DNA from: Ceratotherium simum simum
Lineage: Eukaryota; Chordata; Mammalia; Perissodactyla; Rhinocerotidae
Length of the DNA: 64,000 nt
Direction of reading: 5' to 3'
Assembly (NCBI RefSeq): GCF_000283155.1
Contig: NW_004454217.1
Location: 6,392,689-6,456,688, forward strand
The notes beneath the pieces are model-generated. The model saw nothing but the letters and a program-made list of their open reading frames with translations. It searched no databases and had not been told where the DNA came from. Shown here piece after piece: positions 22,801 through 34,909 of this stretch; within the stretch, counting starts at the first letter, position 1, and every line of letters starts with the position of its first letter. Position numbers and translations under genes: made by a program.

Positions 22801-22935
22801 CAGCAGTCTCATTTATCTTAACGCTAAGAAACAGAAGCAATAAAGACTTCTAAGCAGCATGACATAGTTCTAAAACTCATGTACTCTTGGAAAAGTCTCC
22901 TAAGCTCCTATTTAGTGCCTGTTTACCCTTACTTT
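19880..22935. other. Intron 1, about 3 kb without a supported feature
   Basis: Lower repeat density than the rest of the intron. A diverged 'gtttattgagcacttattaag' repeat scrap lies near 20312, and a 'caaactggcttaaacaataag' type old repeat lies near 22050-22300. An open frame at 22144-22527 overlaps that repeat scrap and shows no coding signature. No splice-bounded exon is evident. Confidence 0.5.
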
Positions 22936-22953
22936 AAAAATAGCCATGTCTAG

Positions 22954-23160
22954 GGAGCCGTGGCGTAGCGTTTAAGTGCGCAGCGCTCTGCTTCGGCGGC
23001 CCGGAGTTTGCAGATTCGGACCCTGGGCGCCCACTGATGCACCACTTATCAAGCCGTGTTGTGGCGGCGTCCATATAAAGTAGAGGAAGATTGGCACGGC
23101 TGTTAGCCCAGGGCTAATCTTCCTCACACACAAAAAAAATAAATAAATAAAAAATAGATA
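22954..23160 (+). mobile_element. ERE-family SINE, diverged, with target duplication
   Basis: The head is shortened ('agccgtggcgtagcgtttaag'), followed by 'ccatataaagtagaggaaga', one tail module and an AAATAAATAA tail. The flanks 'aaaaatagccatgtctag' and 'aaaaatagatatgtctag' match at 16 of 18 bases. Confidence 0.9.
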
Positions 23161-23179
23161 AAAATAGATATGTCTAGCA

Positions 23180-24820
23180 AGCTATTTCTTTGGTTTATCA
23201 GAGAAAAGAGGAGTCTGTAGTTAGTCTCATGGACAGCTAGAAGAAGTGACAGCTAACAATATGACAGCAAGAAAGGGAGGAAAAAAGTGTACTGCAGGAG
23301 TAACACAAGAAACCCAGCAGTTTAAGACAACTTACTCTAGAAAATAGCTTTGTTATAAAAATTCTGTTTTGGTGCTCGAAGGGTGTAAAACCCTCAGCTA
23401 TCCTGAAAAAGTAGCTATGAAAACACTTGCTTTGAGGGCTACAGATAAGACACAGTAAAGCTTTAGCTATTTGTACACAAGGGATTGGACCAGAATCATT
23501 CTTGAGGTCTCATCCCTTTATGAATTTATGAAAATGTACTATTTTTTTCTCTGTAAATCATCCAGTACCTATTAGTTTTAAATCTTGCCAAATTTTCCTC
23601 CCTCTCCGCCTAGCGTAATCAGTGCGAATTGGTTTAATCTTAACCTAACACAGACGTCATAAAAGTGAACCGTTGATGTTGACACAAGTTGTTTTCCAGT
23701 GTATGTTTAATTTTTATATTTTAATATTTTGATATTAAAATCAAAATAAAATCTGGATGGTCTTGAGATCAGTGGGTATATTTTATTGTGGTAGTGTTCC
23801 CTCTTACACATCTAAGAATCAAGAAGAGAAATATATTCTGTGAAGAGTAGCTTTAAATTACCCATGTTGCCAATCAAACGTTTCTGTTAGTGCCATTAAG
23901 TTTATTATGTAGATGTTGAATGAATCCTTTTAATTTTGTAGTTATTAGTACCTTTTCTAGACTAGTAACTCCTTTGTAAGAAATATAGTTAAATTTTTAG
24001 TAAAACCAAAAGTACTTCCAATTAGTTAAGGTTTTTGCGTTTGATGTAACCTTGTGATTTTCAGTATTCATGCTCTAGAACATAGTTATTGACATCAGTC
24101 TGTGGGTATACCACATGAAAACCTGGATAATTTGTGAAGTTTTTTTATACTCTTCAGCTCTAATATGAAGAGTTTTTTCCTTTGGTTTCAGTTAATCATT
24201 TATTTGACCCAAGGCAATAGAAAAAAATAATATTTTGGCGCCATCTGCTGTTCTTTAATGTGATATTTCATCTACTTTGGTAAAACTTGTAGGTAGATTT
24301 GAATATATATATTTTTTCTATTTATGCATATAAAGCACAAAAATAATGGAGTTTTTTTTTAATCTCCCAGAGCTGCCTTTATTATTCCTATATTTCCAAC
24401 TACTAAGGCTATCTCCTTGAAAGTTTGGTGGTCAGAAATAGGCTTGTCTAAAAAATATTTCTGTACTCTTACCTCTGCCACTTGGCATATTCATTCAGTC
24501 CCTCTGAGTTCCTGAAGAATTCCTTCTATAGCTTTCTGTGTCTTCCCATGAAAGCTCCTGAGTAAGACAGGGCCACTGGACTCCCTGCTTACCTTTGCTC
24601 GTGTTTTCTATGTCCATTCTCCTTTCTGAACCACCTAGTTTTTCATCTTTCATAGTCTTATCTTTCGTATCTTATCCTCAAACTCTACCTCTGCCCATTC
24701 TATGAAATCTTCCCCTTTGATTGTGGACAGCATTTACTTTTATTTTAATTGTTTTTCTATAGTTTCTTTTATAGAAATCATTTGTACTACCGAGATAGCA
24801 TTTTATGTAATCATGTTTTG
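23180..24820. other. Intron 1, no recognisable feature
   Basis: Intronic sequence with no supported gene or RNA. The stretch 24370-24700 reads like an old L2-type fragment, but I cannot place it with confidence. Confidence 0.45.
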
Positions 24821-24821
24821 C

Positions 24822-24960
24822 TTGTCAATAGGGATACATTCTGGGAAATGCATCATTTGGCGACTTCTTCGTTGTGTGAGCATCATAGGGTATACTTAAA
24901 CAAACGTAGGTGATATAGCCTACTACACACTTAGGCTACATGGTGCTATTCTTACAGGAC
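24822..24960 (+). mobile_element. MER2-like (Tigger-derived) DNA transposon fragment
   Basis: 'gggatacattctgggaaatg', 'tgtgagcatcatagggtat' and 'gatatagcctactacacact' follow the left half of MER2. Only this half is present. A second, antisense relic of the same family is at 54238-54365. Confidence 0.65.
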
Positions 24961-24964
24961 CATC

Positions 24965-25615
24965 ACTTCTACTTTGCTTCACCAGTCAACACTCTTATTT
25001 TGTGTCTTCCAGAAATCCATTGAAATATTTCTTGTGTAACGATGGCTTTATCCTGTTCTCTTTGTTGTAGGGGTTTATATCCTTTTATTTCCTTACTAAT
25101 AATGTAAAGGAGTTTTGGACATAAAATGAGTCTACCTACCCTGCCATTTTCCCCCAGGTTGTTATTTTTAAAAGTTTGAAGTTGAAATACTAAGAAAGTA
25201 ACTTGAACATTAGATTCCTAACAATGATATCATAGTGATTTCAGTATACCAGAAAGTGATTCCTGATTTCACATTGTGTTTTATAGGTAATAGTAGTATG
25301 TATACATGTAGCTTTCCAGTGGATAATGGCACAAACATTAGCAGGGAAGAGTGCCAGCCATAATGTTCTGGGGCTTTTTTTGTTTTTCTCCTGTTTTTAC
25401 TACCATCACCCTAATCCAGGGCTTTCTGGTTTGTTGCAGTTATTGAAGGAGTCTTTTTATTGTGCCCTAGTTTCTTTATATACATTGCTGCCTAAGCCAC
25501 CTCTTAACAAAAGGTTTAATAAATGCTATGGCACTGATAGAAAATTTTAAGGTTTTTTGTTACAGAATAAAGACCAAACCCTTTACCTTGGCATTTCAGG
25601 ACTTTTCTTTGTTAA
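24965..25615. other. Intron 1, no recognisable feature
   Basis: Intronic sequence. Open frames here are short and unsupported. Confidence 0.5.
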
Positions 25616-25619
25616 GCTC

Positions 25620-25799
25620 CAGTGGTTCTCTAAGTGTGATCCCTGGCCCAGCAGCAGCATACGTGGAAACTTGTTAGCAGTGTCGATTATCACTCCCTCT
25701 ACCCCCTTTCTGATTCAGAAACACTGGTGGTGGAGCTTAGCAATGTTTTAACAAGATCTCCACATGATTCTGATGCATGCTAAGGTTTGAGGACTGCTG
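25620..25799 (+). mobile_element. MER5A-type hAT DNA transposon
   Basis: The left end is 'cagtggttctctaagtgtga'. The interior holds 'tgattcagaaacactggtgg' and 'ttttaacaagatctccacat'. The right end 'taaggtttgaggactgctg' is the imperfect inverse. At 180 bp it is close to the full MER5A length. Confidence 0.8.
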
Positions 25800-25890
25800 G
25801 TCTAGTCCATCCCTCTCATTTTGTAGGCACAGAATTGAGATATGGAGAGGTTAATTGGCTTGTACAAAGTCATACAGCTGGGTAGAGTTT
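25800..25890 (-). mobile_element. Old MIR-like scrap
   Basis: 'ctcattttgtaggcacagaa' followed by 'agtcatacagctgggtagag' resembles the antisense MIR core. Confidence 0.4.
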
Positions 25891-26084
25891 TCTTTCTAAT
25901 ACTCTACACTTGATTTGACTTTTTACAGGTTGCAGTTAGAAAGCAATCTGAGATGGGAAAGTTGGGAAAGGCTTTATAGAGAACGCGGGACTTGACAGAA
26001 CACTGAATTATAACCTTATATATGTAGAGAGAAAGGAGATGGATATTGTAAGCAATGAAGACCACAGTGAATAAAGGCATGGAG

Positions 26085-26389
26085 GGCCGGCCCTGTGGCT
26101 TAGCGGTTAAGTGTGCGCGCTCCGCTACTGGCGGCCCAGGGTTCGGATTCTGGGCGCGCACCAACGTACCACTTCTCTGGCCATGCTGAGGCCACGACCC
26201 ACATACAGCAACTAGAAGGATGTGCAACTATGACATGCAACTATCTACTGGGGCTTCAGGGAAAAAAAAAAAAAAGGAGGAGGATTGGCAGTAGATGTTA
26301 GCTCAGAGCCGGTCTTCCTCAGCAAAAAGAGGAGGATTAACATGGATGTTAGCTCAGGGCTGATCTTCCTCACAAAAAAAATAAATAAA
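26085..26389 (+). mobile_element. ERE-family SINE, long form, 14-bp target duplication
   Basis: Head, body and two tail modules are present. The flanks 26071-26084 and 26390-26403 are both 'ataaaggcatggag'. The tail is AATAAATAAA-like. Confidence 0.95.
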
Positions 26390-26589
26390 ATAAAGGCATG
26401 GAGATATAGATAGATATAAATATATCCTGGGAACAGAATAGACAAGTTGGACTAATAATCAGTAGGTCTTCTTTATAGGCGTATAGGGATAATATATGTA
26501 AAATAATGATCACAGTGCCTGGCACATTGATAATATGTTAGCTGCAGATTATTATTGTTGTTGGTTGTGTTGTTGATTTTGTTGTTGTT

Positions 26590-26822
26590 GTTAGGGAAGC
26601 AGTGTGGAATAGAAGTTAAGACTGGGTTCCTAAATCAAGTCCCAGCCCTGCCACTTACTAGCTGTTTGACTTCTAGAAAGTTAATCTCTCTAAACCTCAG
26701 TTTCCACGTTGGTAAAATGGGATTAATAGTATCAACTTTATAGGGTGGTAGTAATGATTAAATGAGATAATATTTGTTGATGCTGTGCCTGCTTCATAAT
26801 AGATGCTGTAATAAATATCTGT
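26590..26822 (+). mobile_element. MIR SINE
   Basis: 'agcagtgtggaatagaagtt', 'gccctgccacttactagctg', 'aacctcagtttccacgttgg', 'taaaatgggattaatagta' and the 'taatagatgctgtaataaat' end give a nearly complete MIR in sense orientation. Confidence 0.85.
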
Positions 26823-26984
26823 TTATTTAACTATTATTTAGTACCTATCATTACTTTCTAGCTTGATATGTCACTTTATTTGACTGAATGACATAAAGCT
26901 ACTGTCAAAAATCGTATCTGTCCTGAAAGAGTAAATTTTTGTCATGATAGAAAGAGTTCACAAATCTGGCCGAGAAGAAAAATG

Positions 26985-27330
26985 GAAACTTTAATAAGAA
27001 AGAAGTGGTTAAATAAATTTAACAACAAGATACTGATTAAATAAATCATGGAACATTTATATTCTGTTGCCATTGAAAATCATGTTGCAGAAAAAAGTTC
27101 ATGACCTCTGTCATGAACATATTTCATATTCATGATACAATGAAAATGAAAAAGCAAGATATAAAGCAGTGCATACAGTGATTCAATTAAGTTATATAAT
27201 TTGTATAGAGAAAAATATCTAGAAGAATATTCTAAAATATTAATGGTAATAAACTGGAAGTGATGGGATTTTGATTGGCTTTTTTTTCCTTTGGTGTTTT
27301 TCTTTATTCACATTTTCTAAGTGAACGTAT
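26985..27330 (+). mobile_element. Old L1 3' end fragment
   Basis: 'aaataaatcatggaacattt', 'ccattgaaaatcatgttgca' and 'agcaagatataaagcagtgc' followed by 'ttttatttggt' type text match the extreme 3' end of L1M. Confidence 0.6.
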
Positions 27331-27444
27331 TTTTATAATTAGAAAAAAAATTAATGTGACACATACTTTGAATTGTGGCAGGGTCATTGGAATAATTTTA
27401 TACCCTTCCAAAATGACTACTGATATTTTAAAGAGGACAGTATT

Positions 27445-27762
27445 GGGCCGGCCCCGTGGCTTGGCGGTTAAGTGCGCGCGCTCTGCTACTGGCAGCCCGG
27501 GTTCGGATCCTTGGCGCGCACCCACGCACCACTTCTCCGGCCATGCTGAGGCCACGTCCCACATACAGCAACTAGAAGGATGTGCAGCTATGACATACAA
27601 CTATCTACTGGGGCTTTGGCGGGGGGCGGCGGGGGGCGGGGAAAGGAGGAGGATTGGCAATAGATGTTAGCTCAGAGCCGGTCTTCCTCAGCAGAAAGAG
27701 GAGGATTAGCACGGATGTTAGCTCAGGGCTGATCTTCCTCACAAAAAATAAAAAAATAAAAA
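27445..27762 (+). mobile_element. ERE-family SINE, long form, 16-bp target duplication, GC-rich insert
   Basis: The flanks 27429-27444 and 27763-27778 are both 'taaagaggacagtatt'. Where other copies have an A run between body and tail, this one has a G-rich run (27619-27642, 'gcggggggcggcggggggcg' type). Confidence 0.95.
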
Positions 27763-28039
27763 TAAAGAGGACAGTATTCATTTTTATCTGTGGTCAGCCC
27801 TTGGCATTTGTGGATTTCACACTTTATTTTCTGCTATTCAAGAACTATTCTAAACACTCAAGAGTAGTATTCTGTGATAGGAATCATTATTTCTATTTCA
27901 TTGAGGTTTTTTTTTTGAAGATTGAATTGGGTAATACAAAAAAAAGGACCTCTAGCTGGAATTTGAAATATATTTTGAGTACACCATGGTTAACTTTCAG
28001 CATCCCATCTCAGTTACGATAATAGCTAATGTTGGAATG

Positions 28040-28205
28040 TTGTCTCTGCCGGGTACTGTATTAAGTATTAATTTTCACAACAATTTTATGAGGTAAGCAC
28101 CATTATTATCTCCATTTTATAGATGAACTGAAAATCAGACAGATTAAGGAACTTGTCCAAGATTGCACAGCTGCTAAGCCAAGATTCTAACCAAGAGCCA
28201 ATCTT
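28040..28205 (-). mobile_element. MIR SINE relic, antisense
   Basis: 'ttttatgaggtaagcaccat', 'ctccattttatagatgaact' and 'gcacagctgctaagcc' are the reversed MIR core. Confidence 0.75.
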
Positions 28206-28504
28206 TCTAGATTTGTTGTGCTGTACTATCTCCAAATATTAATATTCACAATACAAAAAGATCTGAGGAGATACCTGTTATGAAAATAAAGGGTCTGATG
28301 TATATCTATTGTGGTGTTTTTGTATAAAATGTTAACTCATTAACACTTTGAATAAAATAAAACATGAAAAAGTATGATTTGATTTTTTAAAAATTCTTTA
28401 AATATTTCCAAAAGTATATGTTCCATTTCATGGTATTCTTTTATATGCTAATATACTCCTAGTAATAAGTATATCCAATAGTATTTAACAAGACTAATTT
28501 GTAT

Positions 28505-28745
28505 TTAGATAGCACAGTGGTTATGATTATAGGGCTCGGGCGCTAGACTGAATTCAAATTCTGCCTTGGCTACTTAATACTGTGTGGCCTTGGGCAAGAT
28601 GCTTAACCTCTGTGCCAAGTTTCTTTATCTAGAAAATAATAATAATATGTTCCTCATAGAGTTGATATAAGGATTCAATGAGTTAATACGTATATAAAAC
28701 ACTTGAAACAGTAGTGCCTGCACTTGTAAGTTTTCAGTGTTAGGT
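28505..28745 (+). mobile_element. MIR SINE
   Basis: 'tagcacagtggttatgatta', 'tgtgtggccttgggcaagat', 'cttaacctctgtgcc' and 'gttaatacgtatataaaaca' give a nearly full-length MIR, followed by a CATTAT-type tract to 28800. Confidence 0.8.
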
Positions 28746-28892
28746 ACACCAGTAGTATATCCAATTACTATCATTATCATTATCATCATCCTCATTCATT
28801 TGATTATATAATCAACTTTTTTAAGACATCCACTTTACTTTTAGTGAAAATAAATAAAAACATTGTACTTGAAGTTCATTGACCAAAAAATT

Positions 28893-28992
28893 ATTTTGCC
28901 ACCACTTACTAGCTTTTTTAACCTTCAGCATTTCACTGACCTTTAATGGGCCTCAGGTGCCCCATCAGTAAAACAGGCTAATAGTAGCTTTC
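28893..28992 (+). mobile_element. MIR core scrap
   Basis: 'ccaccacttactagctttt' followed by 'gggcctcaggtgccccatca' and 'gtaaaacaggctaatagtag' is a diverged MIR core. Confidence 0.6.
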
Positions 28993-28999
28993 CTGTCAA

Positions 29000-30380
29000 G
29001 TGATCTTTTGATCTGTAAAACATTACTAGAAATCCTGCAGTCCCAGAAATTATGGTCTAACTATGGAACTGTGAAAGAAAGAGAACTGATCATGCTCAGC
29101 ACGACCCCCCTTTCTTCTGAGGTCCATTTTCCTTCTTAAAAGTAGTTTCTTGCGTGAATTCACAACGAAGGTTAAGCATTTAATGCTTGTAAAAATATAG
29201 TATAGGCTTATTCTCGTTTTGATCTTCATACTTTACTCTCCTGGTCTTGGCTCTTCCTTCCCCATAAAACTAAACTAATAGAAGGCATTTCTAAAAATCT
29301 GTAAGTTTAGTGTGAAAATAAAACTAGGGACAGGCTGAATTGTTTTCTTTTAAGTTGAGTACATATTATGATTGTGTGTGTGTCCTGTTTTGTACTTTCC
29401 TAACACCTTGTGTGTGCCTTTAATATAGCACTTATTATATTGCTTCAATTATTTGTTTACATGTCTAGCTTCCCTACCAGATTGAGTCCCTCTATAACAG
29501 ATCTTTATATTCATAGTGACTATCAAATATTAGATGAAAATGAACATCTTTTAATTGCTGCCTTATATGAATCTTAAGTTAGCCTAAAATTAGGTTTGTC
29601 TGAATTGTTGATTTGGGCCCATGGTCATTCTGATCTTGAATTAATGCTGCACTTGATACTCTGATCGTATTAGCTTCTACTTTGAATGCTCCTTTTGAAT
29701 TACATTGTTGTCCCATTGAACTTAAAAATACTTAAAATTTATGAAAGTTACTGGCTTTAAAAATAATTTTTTCTTGTTTGATAAAATAGAAAAGTGATTA
29801 TATTTTGTGAATTTTGTCACTTTAGGAAATATTGAAAATGCAAAACTGGAGGTAAAACTATGAGAATAGAAGACAGAATTCTAAGATGTTCCATTTTGGG
29901 GTGGGGCTGTTATATACTTCTCTTTTTCCTGAAAGCGATAGGAGAAAATGTCTTAGGAGAACAGAATGTGATATGTAACAGAAAAGAATGAAAATAAAGC
30001 TAAACTATTCCCAAAGGATATTAATCCTTGAATTAGTAGTTGTCAGTTGGATATTTTCTTATGTTTTTCATCAAGCTAGAGTTATGAATTCTTGTCGGTT
30101 CTGGGACCCACAGACTTTTTTTATATACAGTATTGATAATTTTGACATCAGTAGATAACAATTCACTTTATATTATATAACTATTTCTCAAGAGTTGGAT
30201 GGCGCATCTACTATGAAACATCAGTAGTGTGCCACATGTAAATAATGATAGCTAATCTATACTTTCTGACTCTCCAGTCCTACCGTAGTATATTTTCAGA
30301 GTGACAGAATTCTCTAATTCTTTATTTCCAACGCAAATCCCTCACTGGAGCTTGAGATTCATATATTTAGTTTTGTTGAG
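29000..30380. other. Intron 1, no recognisable feature
   Basis: AT-rich intronic sequence. No supported gene, RNA or repeat. Confidence 0.5.
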
Positions 30381-30384
30381 AATC

Positions 30385-31218
30385 TCCACTTGAATGTCCC
30401 ACAGATACCTCAAAACTCAAAATCCAAACCTGAGCTTATCTTTCTTTTTCCCCTCCCCATCCCTGTCTTACCTGCACAAGTCCCTGCCTTATTACATGGC
30501 ACTACCATCCATTGGATTGCCCAAATTAATATTATTCCTGGCTCCATCCTCTTCTCCACCATATCCATATTCATTCAGTCACCAAGTTTTATCAGTTTAC
30601 CTTATGAATGTATCTCAAATCTATTGAGTTCTTCCATTTTTATTACCATTGTTCAAGCCATATTCATCTCTCAGTTCTATTACTGCCATAGCCTCCTAAG
30701 TGGTCTCCCACCACCAGAGCCATCCACTTCCAATTGTTTTTACATTGTTCAGGTAATCTTCCTAAAACACAAATCAGAACATGTCACACTGTTCTGTATA
30801 AAACATTTAGTGGCTATCCTTGGCCTTCAAGATAGAATGTATATTCTTTAAAGTTTTTATAGCACTTTTTGTAATCTGGCGTCTGCTACATGATTCAGCC
30901 ATACAGAACAACTTGCAGTTCCTTGAGACCTTTGCCAGAGGTGAGCACCTTCAGGTCATCACACACACTATTCCTTCTGCTTGAGTAACTCCCAGTTATC
31001 TCAGCTTGGACTTCCTTCAAGAAACCTTCACTAATACCCCAACATCATACCAAAGCATCATATAAGGTTGGATTAGATGTTCTTGTGTGTTCCCATAGTA
31101 CCATCTGGTTATCCCTATTATAGCATGTGAATACTCTATTATAATTATTGCCTGTTTAGTTGTCTCTGTCTCTCCTAAGCTCTTGGAGGGCAAGTACAAT
31201 ATTTTGTTTGGTTGCTCT
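30385..31218 (+). mobile_element. LINE-2 (L2) 3' region, left part
   Basis: 'gaatgtcccacagatacctc', 'atggcactaccatccattgg', 'ttcattcagtcaccaagttt', 'taaaacacaaatcagaacat' and 'ctaagctcttggagggcaag' follow the last part of L2 ORF2 and its 3' UTR in order. The open frame at 30390-30851 is its residue, with no intact reverse transcriptase. The end of the element is displaced to 34803-34905 by an L1 insertion. Confidence 0.8.
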
Positions 31219-32082
31219 GTTTTTGTTTTTGTCTTTTTTTATGGTTGCCAACAACTTTGGAGTACTTTCTTTGGGTCCATTTTCTTTTCTTTTTTTTTAA
31301 TTAAAACATTTTCTTTTATTTTTTTAATTTAATTTATTTAAACTAAAAAACGACAAAAACTGTTCACCCATATCGCTCAGCCCCCACTGCCTGCCTCTGG
31401 CAACCACCAATCTGTTCTCTGTATCAGTGAGCTTGGGATTATTTATTTATTCCTTTTTAGATTCCACATATAAGAGAGATCCTACAGTATTTGTCTTTCT
31501 CTGTCTGACTTATTTCACTTAGCATAATACCCTCGAGATCCATCCATGTCATTCTATTTTTAATTTTTTGAGCAACCTCCATACTGTTTGCCATAGTGGC
31601 TGCACCAATTTACATTCCCACTAACAGTGGACAAAGGTTCACTTTTCTCCACATCTTCACCAACACTTGTTATTTCTAGTCTTTTTGAAAATAGCCATTC
31701 TAACAGGTATGAGGTGGTATCTCATAGTGGTTTTGATTTGCATTTCTCTGATGATTAATGATCTAGAGCATCTGTTCATGTACCTTTTGGCCATCCGCAT
31801 GTCTTCTTTGGAAAAACATCTGTTTGGATCTTCTGCCCATTTTTTAATTTAATTGTTTGAGCTTTTTTGCTATTGACTTGTATGAGTTCTTTATGTATTT
31901 TGGACATTAGCTCCTTATCAGATATATGATTTGCAAGTATTTTCTCCCATTCAATAAGTTGCCTTTTCGTTTTGTTGTTGGTTTCCTTTGCTGTGCATCT
32001 TTTTAATTTAATAGTCTCACTTGTTTATTTTTGGTTTTGTTGCTTTTGCTTTTGATGTCAGATTCAAAAAATCATCGCTAAG

Positions 32083-32326
32083 GGGGTCAGCCCGGTGGCA
32101 TAGCAGTTAAGTTTACACACTCCACTTTGGCGGCCCAGGGTTCGCAGGTTTGAATCCTGGGCATGGACCAACACATTGCTTGTCAAGCCATGCTGTGGCG
32201 GCATCCCATAAAAAGTAGAGGAAGATGGGCACAGATGTTAGCCCAGGGCCAATCTTCCTCAGCAAAAAGAGGAGGATTGGCAACAGATGTTAGCTCAGGG
32301 CTAATCTTACAAAAAAAAAAAAAAAT
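32083..32326 (+). mobile_element. ERE-family SINE inside the L1
   Basis: The head is 'gcccggtggcatagcagtta', followed by the 'ataaaaagtagaggaagatg' body, two tail modules and poly(A). The flanks 'aaaaatcatcgctaag' and 'aaaatcactaag' are a diverged target duplication. It is younger than the L1 it interrupts. Confidence 0.92.
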
Positions 32327-33866
32327 CACTAAGCCCTATGTCAAGGAGCTCACTGCCCCTATTTTCTTCTAGGAGTTTTGTGGTTTTAGGTCTCACATTC
32401 AAGACTTCAGCCCATTTTGAGTTAATTTTTGTGTATGGTGTAAGATAGTGGTCCAGTTTCATTCTTTTGCATGTGGCTGTCCAATTTTCATAGCACCATT
32501 TATCAAAGAGACTGTTCTTTGTCCATTGTATATTCTTGGCTCCTTTTTTTTCCAAATTAATTGATTATCTATGTGTGGGTTTATTTCTGGGCACTCTATT
32601 CTGTTCCACTGATTTGTGTGTGTGTTTTTATGCCAGTACCATACTGTTTTAATTACTATAGCTTTATAATATAGTTTGAAGTCAGGGAGCATGATGCCTC
32701 CAACTTTGTTCTTCTTTCTCAAGATTGCTTTGGCTATTTGGGGTCTTTTATGGTTCCATACAAATTTTAGGATTGTTTGTTCTATTTCTGTGAAAAATGC
32801 CATTGAAATTTTGATAGGGGTTACATTGAGTCTGTAGATTGCTTTGGGTAGTACGGACATTTTAACAATATTAATTCTTCCAATCTATGAGCATGGAATA
32901 TCTTTCCATTTATTTCTGTCTTCTTCAGTTTCTTCCATTAATGTCTTGTAGTTTTCCATATACAGTTCTTTCACCTTTTTGCTTAAGTTTATTCTTAGGT
33001 ATTTTATTCTTTTTAATGCAGTTGTAAATGGGATTGTTTTAATTTCTCTTTTCTGATAGTTTATTCTTAGTGTATAGAAACACAACAGATTTTTGTGTAT
33101 TGATTTCATATCCTGCAACTTTCCTGAATTCATTTATTAGTTCTAACAGTTTTTTGATGGAGTCTTTAGGGTTCTCTATATATAATGTCATGTCATCTGC
33201 AAATAGTGACAGTTTTACTTCTTCCTTTCCAATTTGGATGCCTTTTATTTCTTTTTCTTGCCTAATTGCTCTAGCCCTGACTTGCAATACTATGTTGAAT
33301 AAAAGGGGCAAGAGTGGACATCCTTGTCTTGCTCCTGATCTTAAGAGGAAAAGCTTTCAGCTTTTCACTGTCGAGTATGATGTTAGCTGTGGGCTTGTCA
33401 TATATGGCCTTTATTAAGTTGAGGTACATTCCCTCTATACCCACTTTGTTGAGAATTTTTATCATAAATGGATGTTGAATTTTGTCAAATGCTTTTCTCC
33501 ATCTATTGAGATGATTGTATGATTTTTATCCTTCATTTTGTTAATATTGTGAATCACATTGACTGATATGCAGGTGTTGCACCATCCTTGCATCCCTGGA
33601 ATAAATCCCACTTGATCATGGTGTGTGATTGTTGTAATGTATTGTTGAATTCGGTTTGCTAATATTTTGTTGAGGATTTTTGCATCTGTGTTCATCAGGG
33701 GTGTTAACCTGTAATTCTTCTTTCTTGAGGCATCCTTGTCTGGTTTTGGTATCAGAGTAATAATGCTCGCCTCATAAAATGAGTTTGAAAGAGTTCCTTC
33801 CTCTTATATTTTTTGGAAGAGTTTGAGAAGGATTGGTATTAATTCTTCTTTGAATGTTTAGTAGAA

Positions 33867-34802
33867 CATAAAAATGAGAACCGATCAATTAAAAAAGCCA
33901 AGAACCCGTCATAAAAAAAAAGCAAGACCCATCAATATGCTGCCTACAAGAGATTTATTTTCCAAGATATATCATATTTTAGCCACAAAACATGTGTTAA
34001 TAAATTCAAGGGGATTGAAATCATATCAAGCATCTTTTTCAACCACAATGGTATGAAACTAGAAATTAATTACATGAAGAAAACTGGAAAATTCACAAAT
34101 ATGTGGAAATTAAACAACATGCCACTGAACAACCAGTGGGTCAAATAAGAAATCAAAAGAGAAATCAAAAAATACCTTGAGACAAATGAAAATGGAAATG
34201 TAACATACCAAAATTTAGGGGCTGCAGCAAAAGCAATTCTAAGAGAAAAGTCCATAGTGATAACTGCCTACCTCAAGAAACAAGAAAAGTCAAATGAACA
34301 ACCTAACTTTACACCTCAAGGAACTAGAAAAAGAACAAACAAAGCCCAGAGTTAATAGAAGAAAGGAAATAACAAAGATTAGAGTAGAAGCAAGTGATAC
34401 AGAGACTAAAAAGACAATAGAAAAGATCAATGAAAATAAGAGCTGGTTCTTTGAAAATATAAACAAAATTGACAAACCTTTAGCTAGACTCACCAAAAAA
34501 ATGAAAGAGGACTCAAATAAATAAAATCACAAGTGAAAGAAGGGATGTTACAACTGATACTACAGAAATGCAAAGGATCATAAGAGACTACTATGAACAA
34601 TTATACACCAACAAATGGGACAACCTAGAAGAAATGGATAAAAACCTACCAAGACAGAATCATGATGAAATAGAAAATCTGAACAGACCAATTACTAGTA
34701 AGGAGATGGAATCAGTAATCAAAAAACCTCCCAACAAACAAAAGTCCAGAACCAGATGGCTTCACTAGTGAATTCTACCAAACATTCCAAGAAGAATTAC
34801 TA
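33867..34802 (+). pseudogene. Inverted 5' part of the L1 ORF2, decayed
   Basis: Plus-strand frames at 33874-34056, 34294-34524 and 34568-34768 carry L1 ORF2 wording (for example '[16 protein letters not shown]' and 'RDYYEQLYTNKWDNLEEMDK'), separated by stops. They precede the reverse-transcriptase domain in the normal protein, while the domain itself lies on the other strand at 33866-32307. Confidence 0.8.
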
Positions 34803-34905
34803 GTTGCTCTTTCACCAGTGCTTCACACAGCGCATGGCATATTTATTCATTTATTCTTCGCTCATTCAGTAAATTTTTGTTGAACACACATTGTGTTAGG
34901 CAGTT
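34803..34905 (+). mobile_element. LINE-2 3' end, right part
   Basis: 'accagtgcttcacacagcgc', 'atggcatatttattcattta' and 'cattcagtaaatttttgttg' is the classic L2 terminus and continues the text broken at 31218. Confidence 0.7.
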
Positions 34906-34909
34906 TAGA

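Larger units (their letters stand above)
31219..34802 (-). mobile_element. LINE-1 insertion in L2, minus strand, with inverted 5' segment
   Basis: From 33866 down to 31219 the element reads in minus orientation: reverse-transcriptase core (with F-A-D-D near 33220), ORF2 C-terminus and 3' UTR, with the poly-A end as a T-rich tract near 31219-31300. From about 33867 to 34802 the sequence is L1 ORF2 on the plus strand, from the endonuclease/RT linker up to the same point where the minus part begins. The two parts abut head to head, with about 25 bases of ORF2 text present in both. A SINE at 32083-32326 interrupts it. A possible target duplication is 'gttgctct' (31211-31218 and 34803-34810). Stops and frameshifts make it inactive. 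Confidence 0.8.

Noticed and set aside
30390..30851. 153-codon open frame in intron 1
   Set aside because: The sequence follows L2 3' text in order, so the frame is a relic of L2 ORF2.
34294..34768. Plus-strand lysine-rich frames as possible small genes
   Set aside because: They are L1 ORF2 pieces in the inverted 5' part of an L1 insertion.
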